Below are positions 57,601-64,000 of a stretch of DNA of 64,000 nt, one piece after another (within the stretch, counting starts at the first letter, position 1; each line of letters opens with the position of its first letter). Origin of the DNA: Methylomonas methanica MC09 (GTDB lineage: Bacteria; Pseudomonadota; Gammaproteobacteria; Methylococcales; Methylomonadaceae); assembly GCF_000214665.1 (NCBI RefSeq), contig NC_015572.1, forward strand, positions 558,001-622,000. Reading direction: 5' to 3'. The notes under the pieces are model-generated. The model saw only the letters and a program-made list of their open reading frames with translations, searched no databases and had not been told where the DNA came from. A program made the position numbers and the translations under genes.

Positions 57601-58136
57601 AGCCGGCTGGCGGATTGGGTATGGCCGGCCATGTCGTGCGCTCTGGCCTGGGCGGTTAGCACCTCTTCATCCTGAGTCGTTTTGGCCAAGGCGTCGAAAT
57701 ACCGGCTCGCTTCCTCGGCTTTATGTTGATCCAATAGTACTAGCCCCATGCCCAGCTTGGGTGTGAGCCGGTCGGGCGTTAATTCGGCTGCTTGGGTATA
57801 AAGGGCGAAGGCTTTATCCCATTGGCCCTTATTACGGGCTGCTTTGGCAACGGTTTCCAGCGCATAGGCGGGGGCGGTTTCTAGATCCAGGTTTTCGGCT
57901 TCCCGCAATACCTCGTCGTTACGTTCGGCCCACAGCAGTACCTGCATGTAGTCGTAAATATACTTTTTGCGGTCCGGATGCTCGGTTGCCAGAGTACGCA
58001 ACTGTTGCAAAGCAAGTTCGGTTTGGCCCGAGCGCGCTTGCTCGATGGCCAGTTGATATACCGCTTCGTCGCTTGTTTGGGCGGCTAAGTTATAGCTCGG
58101 CAGCCATAGCAGAGCGACAATAGTTTTGCGGATCAT
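54672..58136 (-). CDS. pgaA: Enlarged PgaA outer membrane exporter with duplicated TPR region
   Basis: Outer membrane porin that exports PNAG. This protein has 1154 residues against about 807 in E. coli. Signal peptide, then helical TPR repeats to about residue 850, then a beta-barrel (from PELKVFANGGISSNQ to the C-terminal YLTADIRF). Residues about 61-334 and 392-665 are an internal duplication with a constant offset near 331: YDYMQVLLWAERNDEVL matches YDFLEVLSWLGRDEEVL. The extra TPR unit may extend the periplasmic docking platform for PgaB. Confidence 0.93.
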   Translation of the reverse strand: MIRKTIVALLWLPSYNLAAQTSDEAVYQLAIEQARSGQTELALQQLRTLATEHPDRKKYIYDYMQVLLWAERNDEVLREAENLDLETAPAYALETVAKAARNKGQWDKAFALYTQAAELTPDRLTPKLGMGLVLLDQHKAEEASRYFDALAKTTQDEEVLTAQARAHDMAGHTQSASRLYRQILLNDADNPKAIHGLIRNLTAAGRLGQALTIVKQHRHSVSDEQWAELNWQYAAGLIRQGESALQKDPANFREIDLAIAAIRANLRALSGLNIRDKRVWQTRATADLLLAQHDRQRYADVDAEFQAAQSQLLDLPTYSLLAVADSYLKNQQPETARRVLSDIIAADPGNLSALIGLIRIDLAAGQTQDIAPTLTKIQTLAEQNPDRPRYRYDFLEVLSWLGRDEEVLQHAQTIDWEAAPLYVLETVARSARNRQDYPLAEKLYSLAADKNPDRLSPKLALAGLMLDQKHYSAALIYLQQLRDSHPTSIEVILAHANALNDSKQPLKAAELFRQALAIQPARADALRGLVFALANAEDSEQALRIADQNRSLFSDDEWAGLKWQQAAFLIRRGEQALYHDARDYRTIEQAIIEVQNNIALTEQLQLRNPDQWRQRAQFDLLVALRDRRRISDAIALYQQLQQQQIALPVYARMAAADAYLHNRQPEPARDLYLGVIQEVPDYFNAKASLAYAYLEAEQPDLALTTAEQLANEQPATISSRQTDGGEISIPNPQKAAAEMTAAIFHAYVDDLQVAQSRLERLHREYPDNTDIHSKLAEVYYFRGWPRRAQREITAARQQAPEHFGLNLNQARVAHELRDYPQEAALTYQLYTDYPEDSGAKKQMQAWRRHNKPELKVFANGGISSNQVNSNDTNPLLGNNNTAIDGYLYSNPIGKNFRVFTHEGWRTGLFKASEGGRGYLRTYGAGLEYAKDEALATAEIHYDNFRSDAVGVDLGLDYQLNDQWQLFTRLSSLDNTISLRALSAKDEIVKAKSAKLGATFRVNESRFFRASAGYTHFSNNNDRVVLDSTYYERWYSGPIYKFGTYLNVAYSTNSRPNQGFYFNPKQDAIASITLDNDWLTYRHYETDFHQRLALTLGGYWQEDFGTNPVGNIEYQHRWRLGPDVELSYGGARVYRYYDNALTESWQGYLTADIRF
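56142..57956 (-). repeat. Internal duplication within pgaA (about 270 codons, two copies)
   Basis: Copy A corresponds to 57135-57956 and copy B to 56142-56963. They share the motif order (LETVA.(S/A)ARN, ADPDR-type L(T/S)PKL, SD(E/D)(Q/E)WA.L.WQ.A..LIR.GE.AL, then DLL.A..DR.R) at an offset of 331-332 residues. Confidence 0.85.
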
Positions 58137-58358
58137 TGATTTTTTGTTGGAAAGGATTTTAAGTATGGGTTATTTGCGGGATTAACCCGGCCGCTTAGTA
58201 TAGTGGTGGATTATAAGTTCAGAAAACCGGATATTAAATTACCGGGCTGTTGAAGCTGGGTTCGGGGGTAAATTGAGGTGGAATTTCCGGGCGACATTAC
58301 CGTCCTGAAATATGGGCGTTTGCCGGTTGCGGAACTATATGCCGACAGTCCGGAATAT

Positions 58359-58384
58359 AGCCACCTTCTTGCCTGAAGGTGGCT
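58359..58384 (-). terminator. Hairpin terminator downstream of the lectin gene
   Basis: A perfect 10-base-pair stem (AGCCACCTTC / GAAGGTGGCT) with a 6-base loop lies 27 bases beyond the stop of the lectin gene, before pgaA. The following A/T tract is short (ATATT), so termination may be partial. Confidence 0.6.
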
Positions 58385-58410
58385 GCACTGGTTAGAGTAT
58401 AAAGGCTCGA

Positions 58411-59043
58411 TTAACTTCTGTTTCTACGGCGTTGAATCATTAGCAGCAAACCGGAAGCGAATAACCAAACTGAATGCGGCAGGGGTACGGCAGGGGTAAA
58501 TGCAGGCGTGTATTCGACTACAAATCCGCGTGCCGTATAGGTGATGCCTTGATCTGAGAGATAGGAAGAATCCACGTTGGTATCATTCCAGCTACCGCTT
58601 GCTTGCCACCAGTACATCAGATAGTCTTCGTTGTCCGGGGTGAGCGACGAACCGTCTTGCCAGTGGTTAGGTTCGCCCGGTATCCAGTTGGTATACGTGA
58701 ATGCTTCTCCCGTAACCCATTGCCAAGCCTGATGTTGCCATTTACCCAGGTTGCTGTCGTAACTGCTGGTATCAAATCCGCCTAAGAAACTGCCTTGCGC
58801 GCCCAGTGCATTCCAAAGAAAATCATCTTCTTCCTGACTGGTTACCGTCGCCAAGTACCCGTTGCCGCCTTCGTACGTCAGCGTTTCGGCGAACACCTTT
58901 GCTTCGTTCCAGTCCAGGCGCCAGTCGTCCGTAAACGTATGCAACTCGTAATAATGGCCGGTTGCGGCATTAAATATCGGCGATGCAAGCGACGGTAAAC
59001 TGGTCGTGGTTAATAATAGGGCTGTTAGAAGCTTAATAAGCAT
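58411..59043 (-). CDS. Exported C-type lectin with PEP-CTERM-like tail
   Basis: A 210-residue secreted protein. Signal peptide ends ...LPSLASA-like near residue 21. Residues about 24-178 form a C-type lectin-like domain with EPN at 124-126 and WND at 152-154, the calcium-site motifs of mannose/GlcNAc-type lectins; it has no cysteines. The tail is VPLP (186-189), a hydrophobic helix and RRRNRS, a PEP-CTERM/exosortase-type sorting signal. AAGGAATAG precedes the ATG. It lies between pgaB and pgaA, so a role in binding PNAG is a reasonable inference. Confidence 0.86.
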   Translation of the reverse strand: MLIKLLTALLLTTTSLPSLASPIFNAATGHYYELHTFTDDWRLDWNEAKVFAETLTYEGGNGYLATVTSQEEDDFLWNALGAQGSFLGGFDTSSYDSNLGKWQHQAWQWVTGEAFTYTNWIPGEPNHWQDGSSLTPDNEDYLMYWWQASGSWNDTNVDSSYLSDQGITYTARGFVVEYTPAFTPAVPLPHSVWLFASGLLLMIQRRRNRS

Positions 59044-59358
59044 GGGTGCTATTCCTTGAAGAGAGTTGGAATTTAAATCTGAGAAATATTCAGCATTTTT
59101 CGTGCCTGAAGAAATGTTTTCTTGGTCGAAATTGAGGGCTATGTCAAAAAAAGCTAAATTTACCTGTTAGGGTTGTTGGAGCAAGGGCTTATCCTTTTCC
59201 GCACGCGAATCTAACCTGATAATTTTAAGCGTTCCGTCATGTGGGCGCGCTGTTTTTTTGCGGGACTGACAGGAATGGCGGACGAGCTGTCGGTTTTGTC
59301 ATGGAACTTAGCCTGCCAAGTTGCGGTAAGGCATTAATTTGGTTAGCAATATTAGGGG
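59044..59358. other. Intergenic region between pgaB and the lectin gene
   Basis: A 315-base gap between two leftward genes. It should hold the lectin promoter. Several A/T-rich tracts are present near 59070-59160, but I see no clear -35/-10, no strong terminator for pgaB, and no gene. Confidence 0.4.
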
Positions 59359-61263
59359 TCAGTTTTGATTAAAAAGCGCTTCCAACGCGTGGCGGTCGGG
59401 GTGGTTGGTCAGGAAATTATCGGGATAATAGCCGATATGCCGCGCGCCATGTTGTGTCAGTAGGCGAGCCTGTTCGACAAATACGGCGGTTGGAACAGGT
59501 TGTTGATTTTTCCAGTCGACCGTTTGCAATTCGAAAATGGTTTTTTGCAACCCGGCGGGATATAGGGCAATTTTGGTGACCAGGCTTTGCAGCCAAACTT
59601 GGGGATTTTCCGCCTGTTCCATAAATGGCATGGCTTCCAACGCGGCATAATCGTAATGTTTTAGAAAAGTGGCAACGGATTGCGCATACCATTCTTCGCT
59701 GCTTTCGTTTAAAACAGGCAAGGCAAACAGGTTGCGGGCGGTCTTGATATAGGGGCGGTAAAATTTAACTCTATCGGTCAAAAAGTCGGTAAATTGGGCG
59801 ATCAGTTCGGTTTTGTGTTGCGCCCAAAGCATGCGAAGAGTGCTATCGGCGTGCAGAGTTTCAAAATCCGCGGGTAGCCCCCAAACAGTATGGCCGAACG
59901 CCAGCGCCTGTTCGGAGACATCCTCGAAGTCCGATAAAACCCCGTCGTCGTGAAACAGAATGCCGTCAAAGTCGCAATGTATCGCCAAGTCTTCATAAAT
60001 ATCGCCGATAAATTGGCGGGCTTGCGGATTAAATGGCGACAAGCGGCGCTTGCCGGCAATTTGGCTCTCGTCGTCGCGCCATTCATGAACAAACCAGTCA
60101 TCCGGCAAGCCGGCTTGATAAGCCATGATGGGCAGCCAGGCATACACTTTGACCTTGGCTTGCGAGCGTAATTGCAGTGCCACGTGATTAAACAAGTCGC
60201 GCCGGACGGGCAAGCGACGATTCGGAAAATACAACTGGTCGGCACTCCCATCGCCATCGGGGTCGGCGTACGCTTGCAGAAACACGGTATTGATGCCGCT
60301 GTTCTTGATTCTGTCGACCAAACTTGCGAGATTGCGGTCGGTCTGTGCCGGATCGGCGTCGTAGACGTAGTCCAAATCGATTTGCGCGACACGCAACATC
60401 CGGCCAAGACGTTGTTCCCGCAGCAATTGGGCGAATTGCGGAATATCCGGGTCGTCGGTAATGATCAAACGCTTGATGGCGCTCAAGTCGGCCAAGGTGT
60501 TGGCGCCGTCGCCCAGGCCCATGGTTAACGGCATGCCGGCGCGCTTCGCCGCTTCCAATGTTACGGCATTGTAATCTCCGTAAGGCCAAACCATCACCCG
60601 GGGGCGAATGCCGATAGTTTGCAATAATTGCTCGGCACTTCGGTCCAGCGCTTGAAAAATGCGTTTGCGATAGTGCTCGTCAGATTCATAACCGTTGGCC
60701 ATCAAGGCGCGTCCGGTGGCCGCGCTTTGATGATCGCCGAGGGCGTTGACGATGACGCCTCGATGCAGGTCGTAGCCATGAGAGGCAATTTCAACCAGGC
60801 CGGAAGCGTTGATTTCACGAATTTGATCGACCGACATCAAGGGCGCGTGCTTGGGCGCATTTTGAGTTTCAAGCCAACTGCCGACGATGGCTATCGTGGC
60901 CGGGTAGCGATATTTCTTTAGTAACGGCATCACCTCGGTGTAAAAACTCAGATAGCCGTCGTCGAAGGTCAGCAGAATCGCTTTGTCGGGCAGCGATTGT
61001 TTGCCGCTGCCGGCATTAAGCAGGGTTTGAACGTCTATAACCGTATAATGATTGCTTTGTAACCAAGCGAATTGAGCCTCCAGATTTTCTTTGCTGACCG
61101 CAAAACGCCTGTCGGAACCGGCGGCTGCAGGCTCTGAAATAACATCGTGATAATTGAGAACGATAAAATTTGCAGCGGGCGCGTCGGCATGCGCCCAGGT
61201 CGACATAGCTAGGATGCAACTAAAAAGCAGGGGGCTTATGGCCAGTTTGAATATCGCAATCAA
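59359..61263 (-). CDS. pgaB: Poly-beta-1,6-GlcNAc N-deacetylase PgaB
   Basis: Periplasmic de-N-acetylase of 634 residues. N-terminal polysaccharide deacetylase domain (about 30-290) with LTFDDGYLSF (Asp101, Asp102) and the metal histidines His162 and His167 in IASHGYDLHRG; the five-residue spacing matches E. coli PgaB. The C-terminal domain (about 300-630, AYADPDGDGSADQLYFPNR, FDGILFHDDGVLSDFED) is the glycoside-hydrolase-like PNAG-binding part. It is first in the leftward pga locus but separated from pgaA by the lectin gene. Confidence 0.94.
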   Translation of the reverse strand: MIAIFKLAISPLLFSCILAMSTWAHADAPAANFIVLNYHDVISEPAAAGSDRRFAVSKENLEAQFAWLQSNHYTVIDVQTLLNAGSGKQSLPDKAILLTFDDGYLSFYTEVMPLLKKYRYPATIAIVGSWLETQNAPKHAPLMSVDQIREINASGLVEIASHGYDLHRGVIVNALGDHQSAATGRALMANGYESDEHYRKRIFQALDRSAEQLLQTIGIRPRVMVWPYGDYNAVTLEAAKRAGMPLTMGLGDGANTLADLSAIKRLIITDDPDIPQFAQLLREQRLGRMLRVAQIDLDYVYDADPAQTDRNLASLVDRIKNSGINTVFLQAYADPDGDGSADQLYFPNRRLPVRRDLFNHVALQLRSQAKVKVYAWLPIMAYQAGLPDDWFVHEWRDDESQIAGKRRLSPFNPQARQFIGDIYEDLAIHCDFDGILFHDDGVLSDFEDVSEQALAFGHTVWGLPADFETLHADSTLRMLWAQHKTELIAQFTDFLTDRVKFYRPYIKTARNLFALPVLNESSEEWYAQSVATFLKHYDYAALEAMPFMEQAENPQVWLQSLVTKIALYPAGLQKTIFELQTVDWKNQQPVPTAVFVEQARLLTQHGARHIGYYPDNFLTNHPDRHALEALFNQN

Positions 61264-61531
61264 AAAATGACACCGGTGACACGGCCGCGGATGCGTTAAG
61301 TCTTGGTTTGATCCGGTTTAGGGCTGTCCCGAATCGCGCCCGACCTAATTAGGCTACAGACTCTGCTCATGCGGCTAAAGGTTAATGGCAAACGATGTCG
61401 AGTGTTTGTTAATCCCTGAATAATAAGTCGAATACGGCGGATAATCAGGGACAATACGGAAAACAGTCAAGCATCAATAAACGCTGTCGGTTGCTTCGTG
61501 CAAGCGAGAACACCGTATTTTGGATGCTAGC

Positions 61532-61933
61532 TTACTGCACTCTGATTAATTGTCCATCTGTTTTTTCGCAACCCGGTTTGCTATGCGCCGTAACGCTGAT
61601 TCTGGCAAAACCGTGTTGAAAAGGGCGGCTGAGTTTGCCTTTGACCACCAGTCGGCCGCTGTTTTGCGGTGTAATATTCAATTGTTTGGCATCGAAATGC
61701 TCTTTGAGCGGGCCGGCACTGATGTTGACGGTAATCGAGCTGGGGGTGGTATTCGAGGACGCAACGAAGGAAAATTCGCTAAAACTTTGCAGGTATTTGT
61801 TGGCCGCGGGTTGAAACTCCGAAAAACTGGGTTTATCGCAACTGCTCGAACTTGAACTGCTGCCATAGGCGTAAACGGCATCGACCTGCAGGCTCAAAAC
61901 AGCCCCAATAATGGTTAAATAATGATTTTTCAT
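61532..61933 (-). CDS. Small exported Ser-rich protein of unknown function
   Basis: A 133-residue protein. Signal peptide ends near VDAVYA. The mature N-terminus has a run of seven serines followed by Cys, then a beta-rich body and a second Cys near the end (HSKPGCEKTDG), so one disulfide is possible. A CGGAGA site precedes the ATG. No family recognised; the divergent tautomerase gene starts 77 bases away. Confidence 0.7.
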   Translation of the reverse strand: MKNHYLTIIGAVLSLQVDAVYAYGSSSSSSSCDKPSFSEFQPAANKYLQSFSEFSFVASSNTTPSSITVNISAGPLKEHFDAKQLNITPQNSGRLVVKGKLSRPFQHGFARISVTAHSKPGCEKTDGQLIRVQ

Positions 61934-62010
61934 GGGCTATCTCCGATGTGGGTTATTATTTTTTACTTGCCTAAGAGTAGCCGTTATTTATTAAGTTGTG
62001 AGGAATAGAG

Positions 62011-62358
62011 ATGCCTTATCTAAAATTGAGCACCAATGTCAAAATCGACTCTGAACTGTCGCCGCAATTGTTGGCGGATTTTTCCCGGTTATTGTCCCAG
62101 GAGACCGGCAAACCGGAACGCTATGTAATGGTGGAATTGGCCGGAGATAAAGCCATGTTGTTCGGCGGTAGCGCCGATCCATTAGCCTATGCGGAATGCA
62201 AGAGTATAGGATTAAGCAAAGCGCAAGCCGGTAGCTTGTCGGCCGGAATCGCCGCCTTGCTGCACCAGCGCTTGGCCGTGCCGATGGATCGGGTTTATAT
62301 CGAGTTTAGTAATTGTCCCGCCGAATTCTGGGGCTGGAACGGTTCGACCTTCGGTTGA
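62011..62358 (+). CDS. MIF-like tautomerase family protein
   Basis: A 115-residue protein similar to macrophage migration inhibitory factor/phenylpyruvate tautomerases. Pro is residue 2, the catalytic base after Met removal. Family signs are the FG.(S/A)DP segment (MLFGGSADPLAY), IGLSKAQA and VYIEFSNCPAEFWGWNGSTFG at the C-terminus. GAGGAA precedes the ATG. The natural substrate in bacteria is usually unknown. It abuts the end of the convergent cache-domain gene. Confidence 0.9.
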   Translation: MPYLKLSTNVKIDSELSPQLLADFSRLLSQETGKPERYVMVELAGDKAMLFGGSADPLAYAECKSIGLSKAQAGSLSAGIAALLHQRLAVPMDRVYIEFSNCPAEFWGWNGSTFG

Positions 62359-64000
62359 TTAAAACGGAATAAACACCAAGGCCAACACGTCATTTTGGTA
62401 GCCGTCCGCGGTTTTGTATTCGCGGTAACCTTTAGAGGCCGCCATGCCCAACACATAATTCTGCTCGCCATACTGGATAATGTCTGAGCTGTGCTGGCCG
62501 TTGGGTAAGCTAAAAAACCGGTCGTCCAGGATCAAGGCGTCGCCGACCTTAAGGTCGGGTCGGTTGGCAACCGCGATGATGGTTTTGTTGCGGTCGGTGT
62601 ATACGGCGAAGCAGTGTTCTAACAATTGGCCGTTTTCATCGCGCGGCAAGGTTTCCAGCAGCATGGCGGAAAACTGCGGTTCGCTGTCGAACACAATGCC
62701 GATGCCGCCTAGCACCTTATTTGGGTCGGTCAGATCGGTGATGGCGGCGTTGTAAATATAAGTATGGCGATTTTGATACAAATGCGTGTTGACGAACGGC
62801 GACACGCTGTATTTTTGGCTGTCCGAATTTTGTAGCGCGGCGAGCGCCCCGCTTGCAGCATCAACGGCGGTGCCGACCCATTGAGTCTGCTTGCTGTCGG
62901 AGACGGCCAGTATTTCGCCATGCGCATTGTAAACATACAGGTTGGTATAGACGGTATACAAGGCATTGATGTATTGCAGAATTTCGCTAATTTGACGTTT
63001 GTCGGCAGGGGACAGAGCCGGTCGCGCCAAATTCTCTCTAAAGGCCGACGTCAGAGCCCACCAGCGGCAGTCATTAGCCCTTTCATATAGGTTGCGGTCC
63101 ATAATGTCTACCGCCAGCGCCGCTAAAAAGCCGGCGTTGTTAAGGTGGGACGACATAACCGTGACTTCCTGCAAGCGGTTGACCGAGGCGGTAAAGATGT
63201 TGGCGATGTCCGAGCCGATTTGTTTGATGGCCTCCAAAACCGGCATGAATTCGGCCGCGTTTTTGCGCGCGGAGGCAATTTGTCCGTTTAATACCAGCAA
63301 GCCCAAATCGGCGTTTATATCGGCCGACGCCTTGCGAATGTTGCGCAGCTCTTGCGGGAAACTGCTGGCTTGTTCCATGATGCCGGCAAAATCGCTACGT
63401 TGGCTGGCCGTGTGTCCGCCACTGAAGGCTTGGTCCAGCGGCGTCATCATTTGCCCGTACCAGCCCAAGCCGAAAAAACCCTGGTATCCGCTGGTTTGGC
63501 GGGTATTGGTGATGTAATCCTTCGCTTGATAAGAGTTGATCCGGAGTGGCGTATTCGCGCTGAATTTGGCTTTTAACGGTACCCGCTGTTCATCACTGCT
63601 GGCGATAACCTGTCCATCAGTCGACAGAATAGTCAGAATGCCGTTGTCCTCCCGGTTCAATAAGTTGAAAAAGATACCTTGTAGTTCATCGTCGAAACGA
63701 AAGCACAGGCACAGCACGCCTAATGGCTTCGAAGTTTTTTGGTCGGTTTCGGTGATCTTGCAGGAGTAAATCAGCGAGTGGCGACGGTTTGGCTGCAAGT
63801 CGGTATAACGAAATGTTTCCACGTAATCGTCGGTACTGCTTAGCGTTTGAGCCAGCAAGGGGTCGTCGGAAAATGTGACCGGGCTGCTTTTATCCAGATG
63901 GGCCTTGAGCTGGCCCTGGGTATCGAACACCATGATTTCGTCATAGACGCTGTATTTTTTGACGTATTCCTGCAAACGGGTTTCGATGAAATCGATTTGC
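62359..64000 (-). CDS. Cache-domain sensory protein (partial, 5' end outside window)
   Basis: The frame is open to the window edge: a TTG at 63975 reads as Leu and upstream codons continue, so the start lies beyond 64000. At least 547 residues are visible. Two ligand-sensing cache-like regions can be picked out (IMVFDTQGQLKAHLD..., and LYVYNAHGEILAVSDSKQTQW...FFSLPNGQ), with a helical stretch between that includes QASSFPQELRNIRK. It ends shortly after the second cache region (ALVFIPF), so any kinase, chemotaxis or CheW-like domain would be on the unseen N-terminal side. Function is sensory by inference. Confidence 0.75.
   Translation of the reverse strand, partial: QIDFIETRLQEYVKKYSVYDEIMVFDTQGQLKAHLDKSSPVTFSDDPLLAQTLSSTDDYVETFRYTDLQPNRRHSLIYSCKITETDQKTSKPLGVLCLCFRFDDELQGIFFNLLNREDNGILTILSTDGQVIASSDEQRVPLKAKFSANTPLRINSYQAKDYITNTRQTSGYQGFFGLGWYGQMMTPLDQAFSGGHTASQRSDFAGIMEQASSFPQELRNIRKASADINADLGLLVLNGQIASARKNAAEFMPVLEAIKQIGSDIANIFTASVNRLQEVTVMSSHLNNAGFLAALAVDIMDRNLYERANDCRWWALTSAFRENLARPALSPADKRQISEILQYINALYTVYTNLYVYNAHGEILAVSDSKQTQWVGTAVDAASGALAALQNSDSQKYSVSPFVNTHLYQNRHTYIYNAAITDLTDPNKVLGGIGIVFDSEPQFSAMLLETLPRDENGQLLEHCFAVYTDRNKTIIAVANRPDLKVGDALILDDRFFSLPNGQHSSDIIQYGEQNYVLGMAASKGYREYKTADGYQNDVLALVFIPF

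Noticed and set aside
1-64000. CRISPR arrays, insertion sequences, prophage, tRNA or rRNA genes
   Set aside because: No regular direct repeats with spacers, no transposase or integrase frame and no tRNA-like or rRNA sequence was recognised by reading; a tRNA scan was not possible.

Overview
The window reads as chromosome of a gammaproteobacterium, most like a Methylococcales methanotroph (Methylomonas type). This rests on the Ribonuclease G/YhdP gene block, PilS/PilR, beta-carbonic anhydrase close to E. coli Can, a PEP-CTERM-like tail of the VPLP..VWLF..SGL type and mid-range GC. No methane-oxidation gene lies in the window, so the assignment is an inference. No rRNA, tRNA, CRISPR array, insertion sequence or prophage was seen; genes are densely packed in operons.

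Layout. (1) 1-11470, minus strand: an inorganic-carbon uptake block. In transcription order it is a NuoM-like subunit, DabA (DUF2309), a DabB/NuoL-like subunit, two further NuoM-like subunits, beta-carbonic anhydrase and a SulP anion transporter cut by the window edge. The first five genes overlap or nearly overlap. (2) 11779-19557, plus: rlmH-maf-rng-yhdP-nitrilase-BamC-like lipoprotein (RNA processing and envelope). (3) 19567-20799: moaC diverging from moaDE (molybdopterin). (4) 20890-26389, minus: sucC-sucD-nadE-unknown exported protein, then an NlpE-like protein. (5) 26476-33056: PilS/PilR two-component system, a Pro/Ala/Lys-rich membrane protein, a receiver-like/GADEF/EAL protein and an HDOD protein. 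(6) 33057-36534: a phosphate-type porin behind a near-perfect Pho box with a correctly spaced -10, followed by a beta-propeller lipoprotein. (7) 36518-39218: two tandem flippase paralogues. (8) 39684-41954: aqpZ and zwf. (9) 42220-51983, plus: an Anbu (proteasome-like) cluster with two Anbu paralogues, a circularly permuted ATP-grasp protein, an alpha-E protein, a transglutaminase/DUF2126 protein and an HPPD-like VOC protein, preceded by a membrane-anchored protein with four DSVLRRHY motifs. (10) 52277-61263: a split pga operon for poly-beta-1,6-GlcNAc (pgaB, then a PEP-CTERM-tailed C-type lectin, then pgaA-pgaC-pgaD), with an enlarged PgaA. (11) 61532-64000: a small exported protein, a MIF-like tautomerase and the C-terminal part of a cache-domain protein.

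The most interesting parts are the multi-subunit DAB complex, the double-Anbu cluster with its repeat-protein neighbour, and the predicted GlcNAc-type lectin inside the exopolysaccharide locus.
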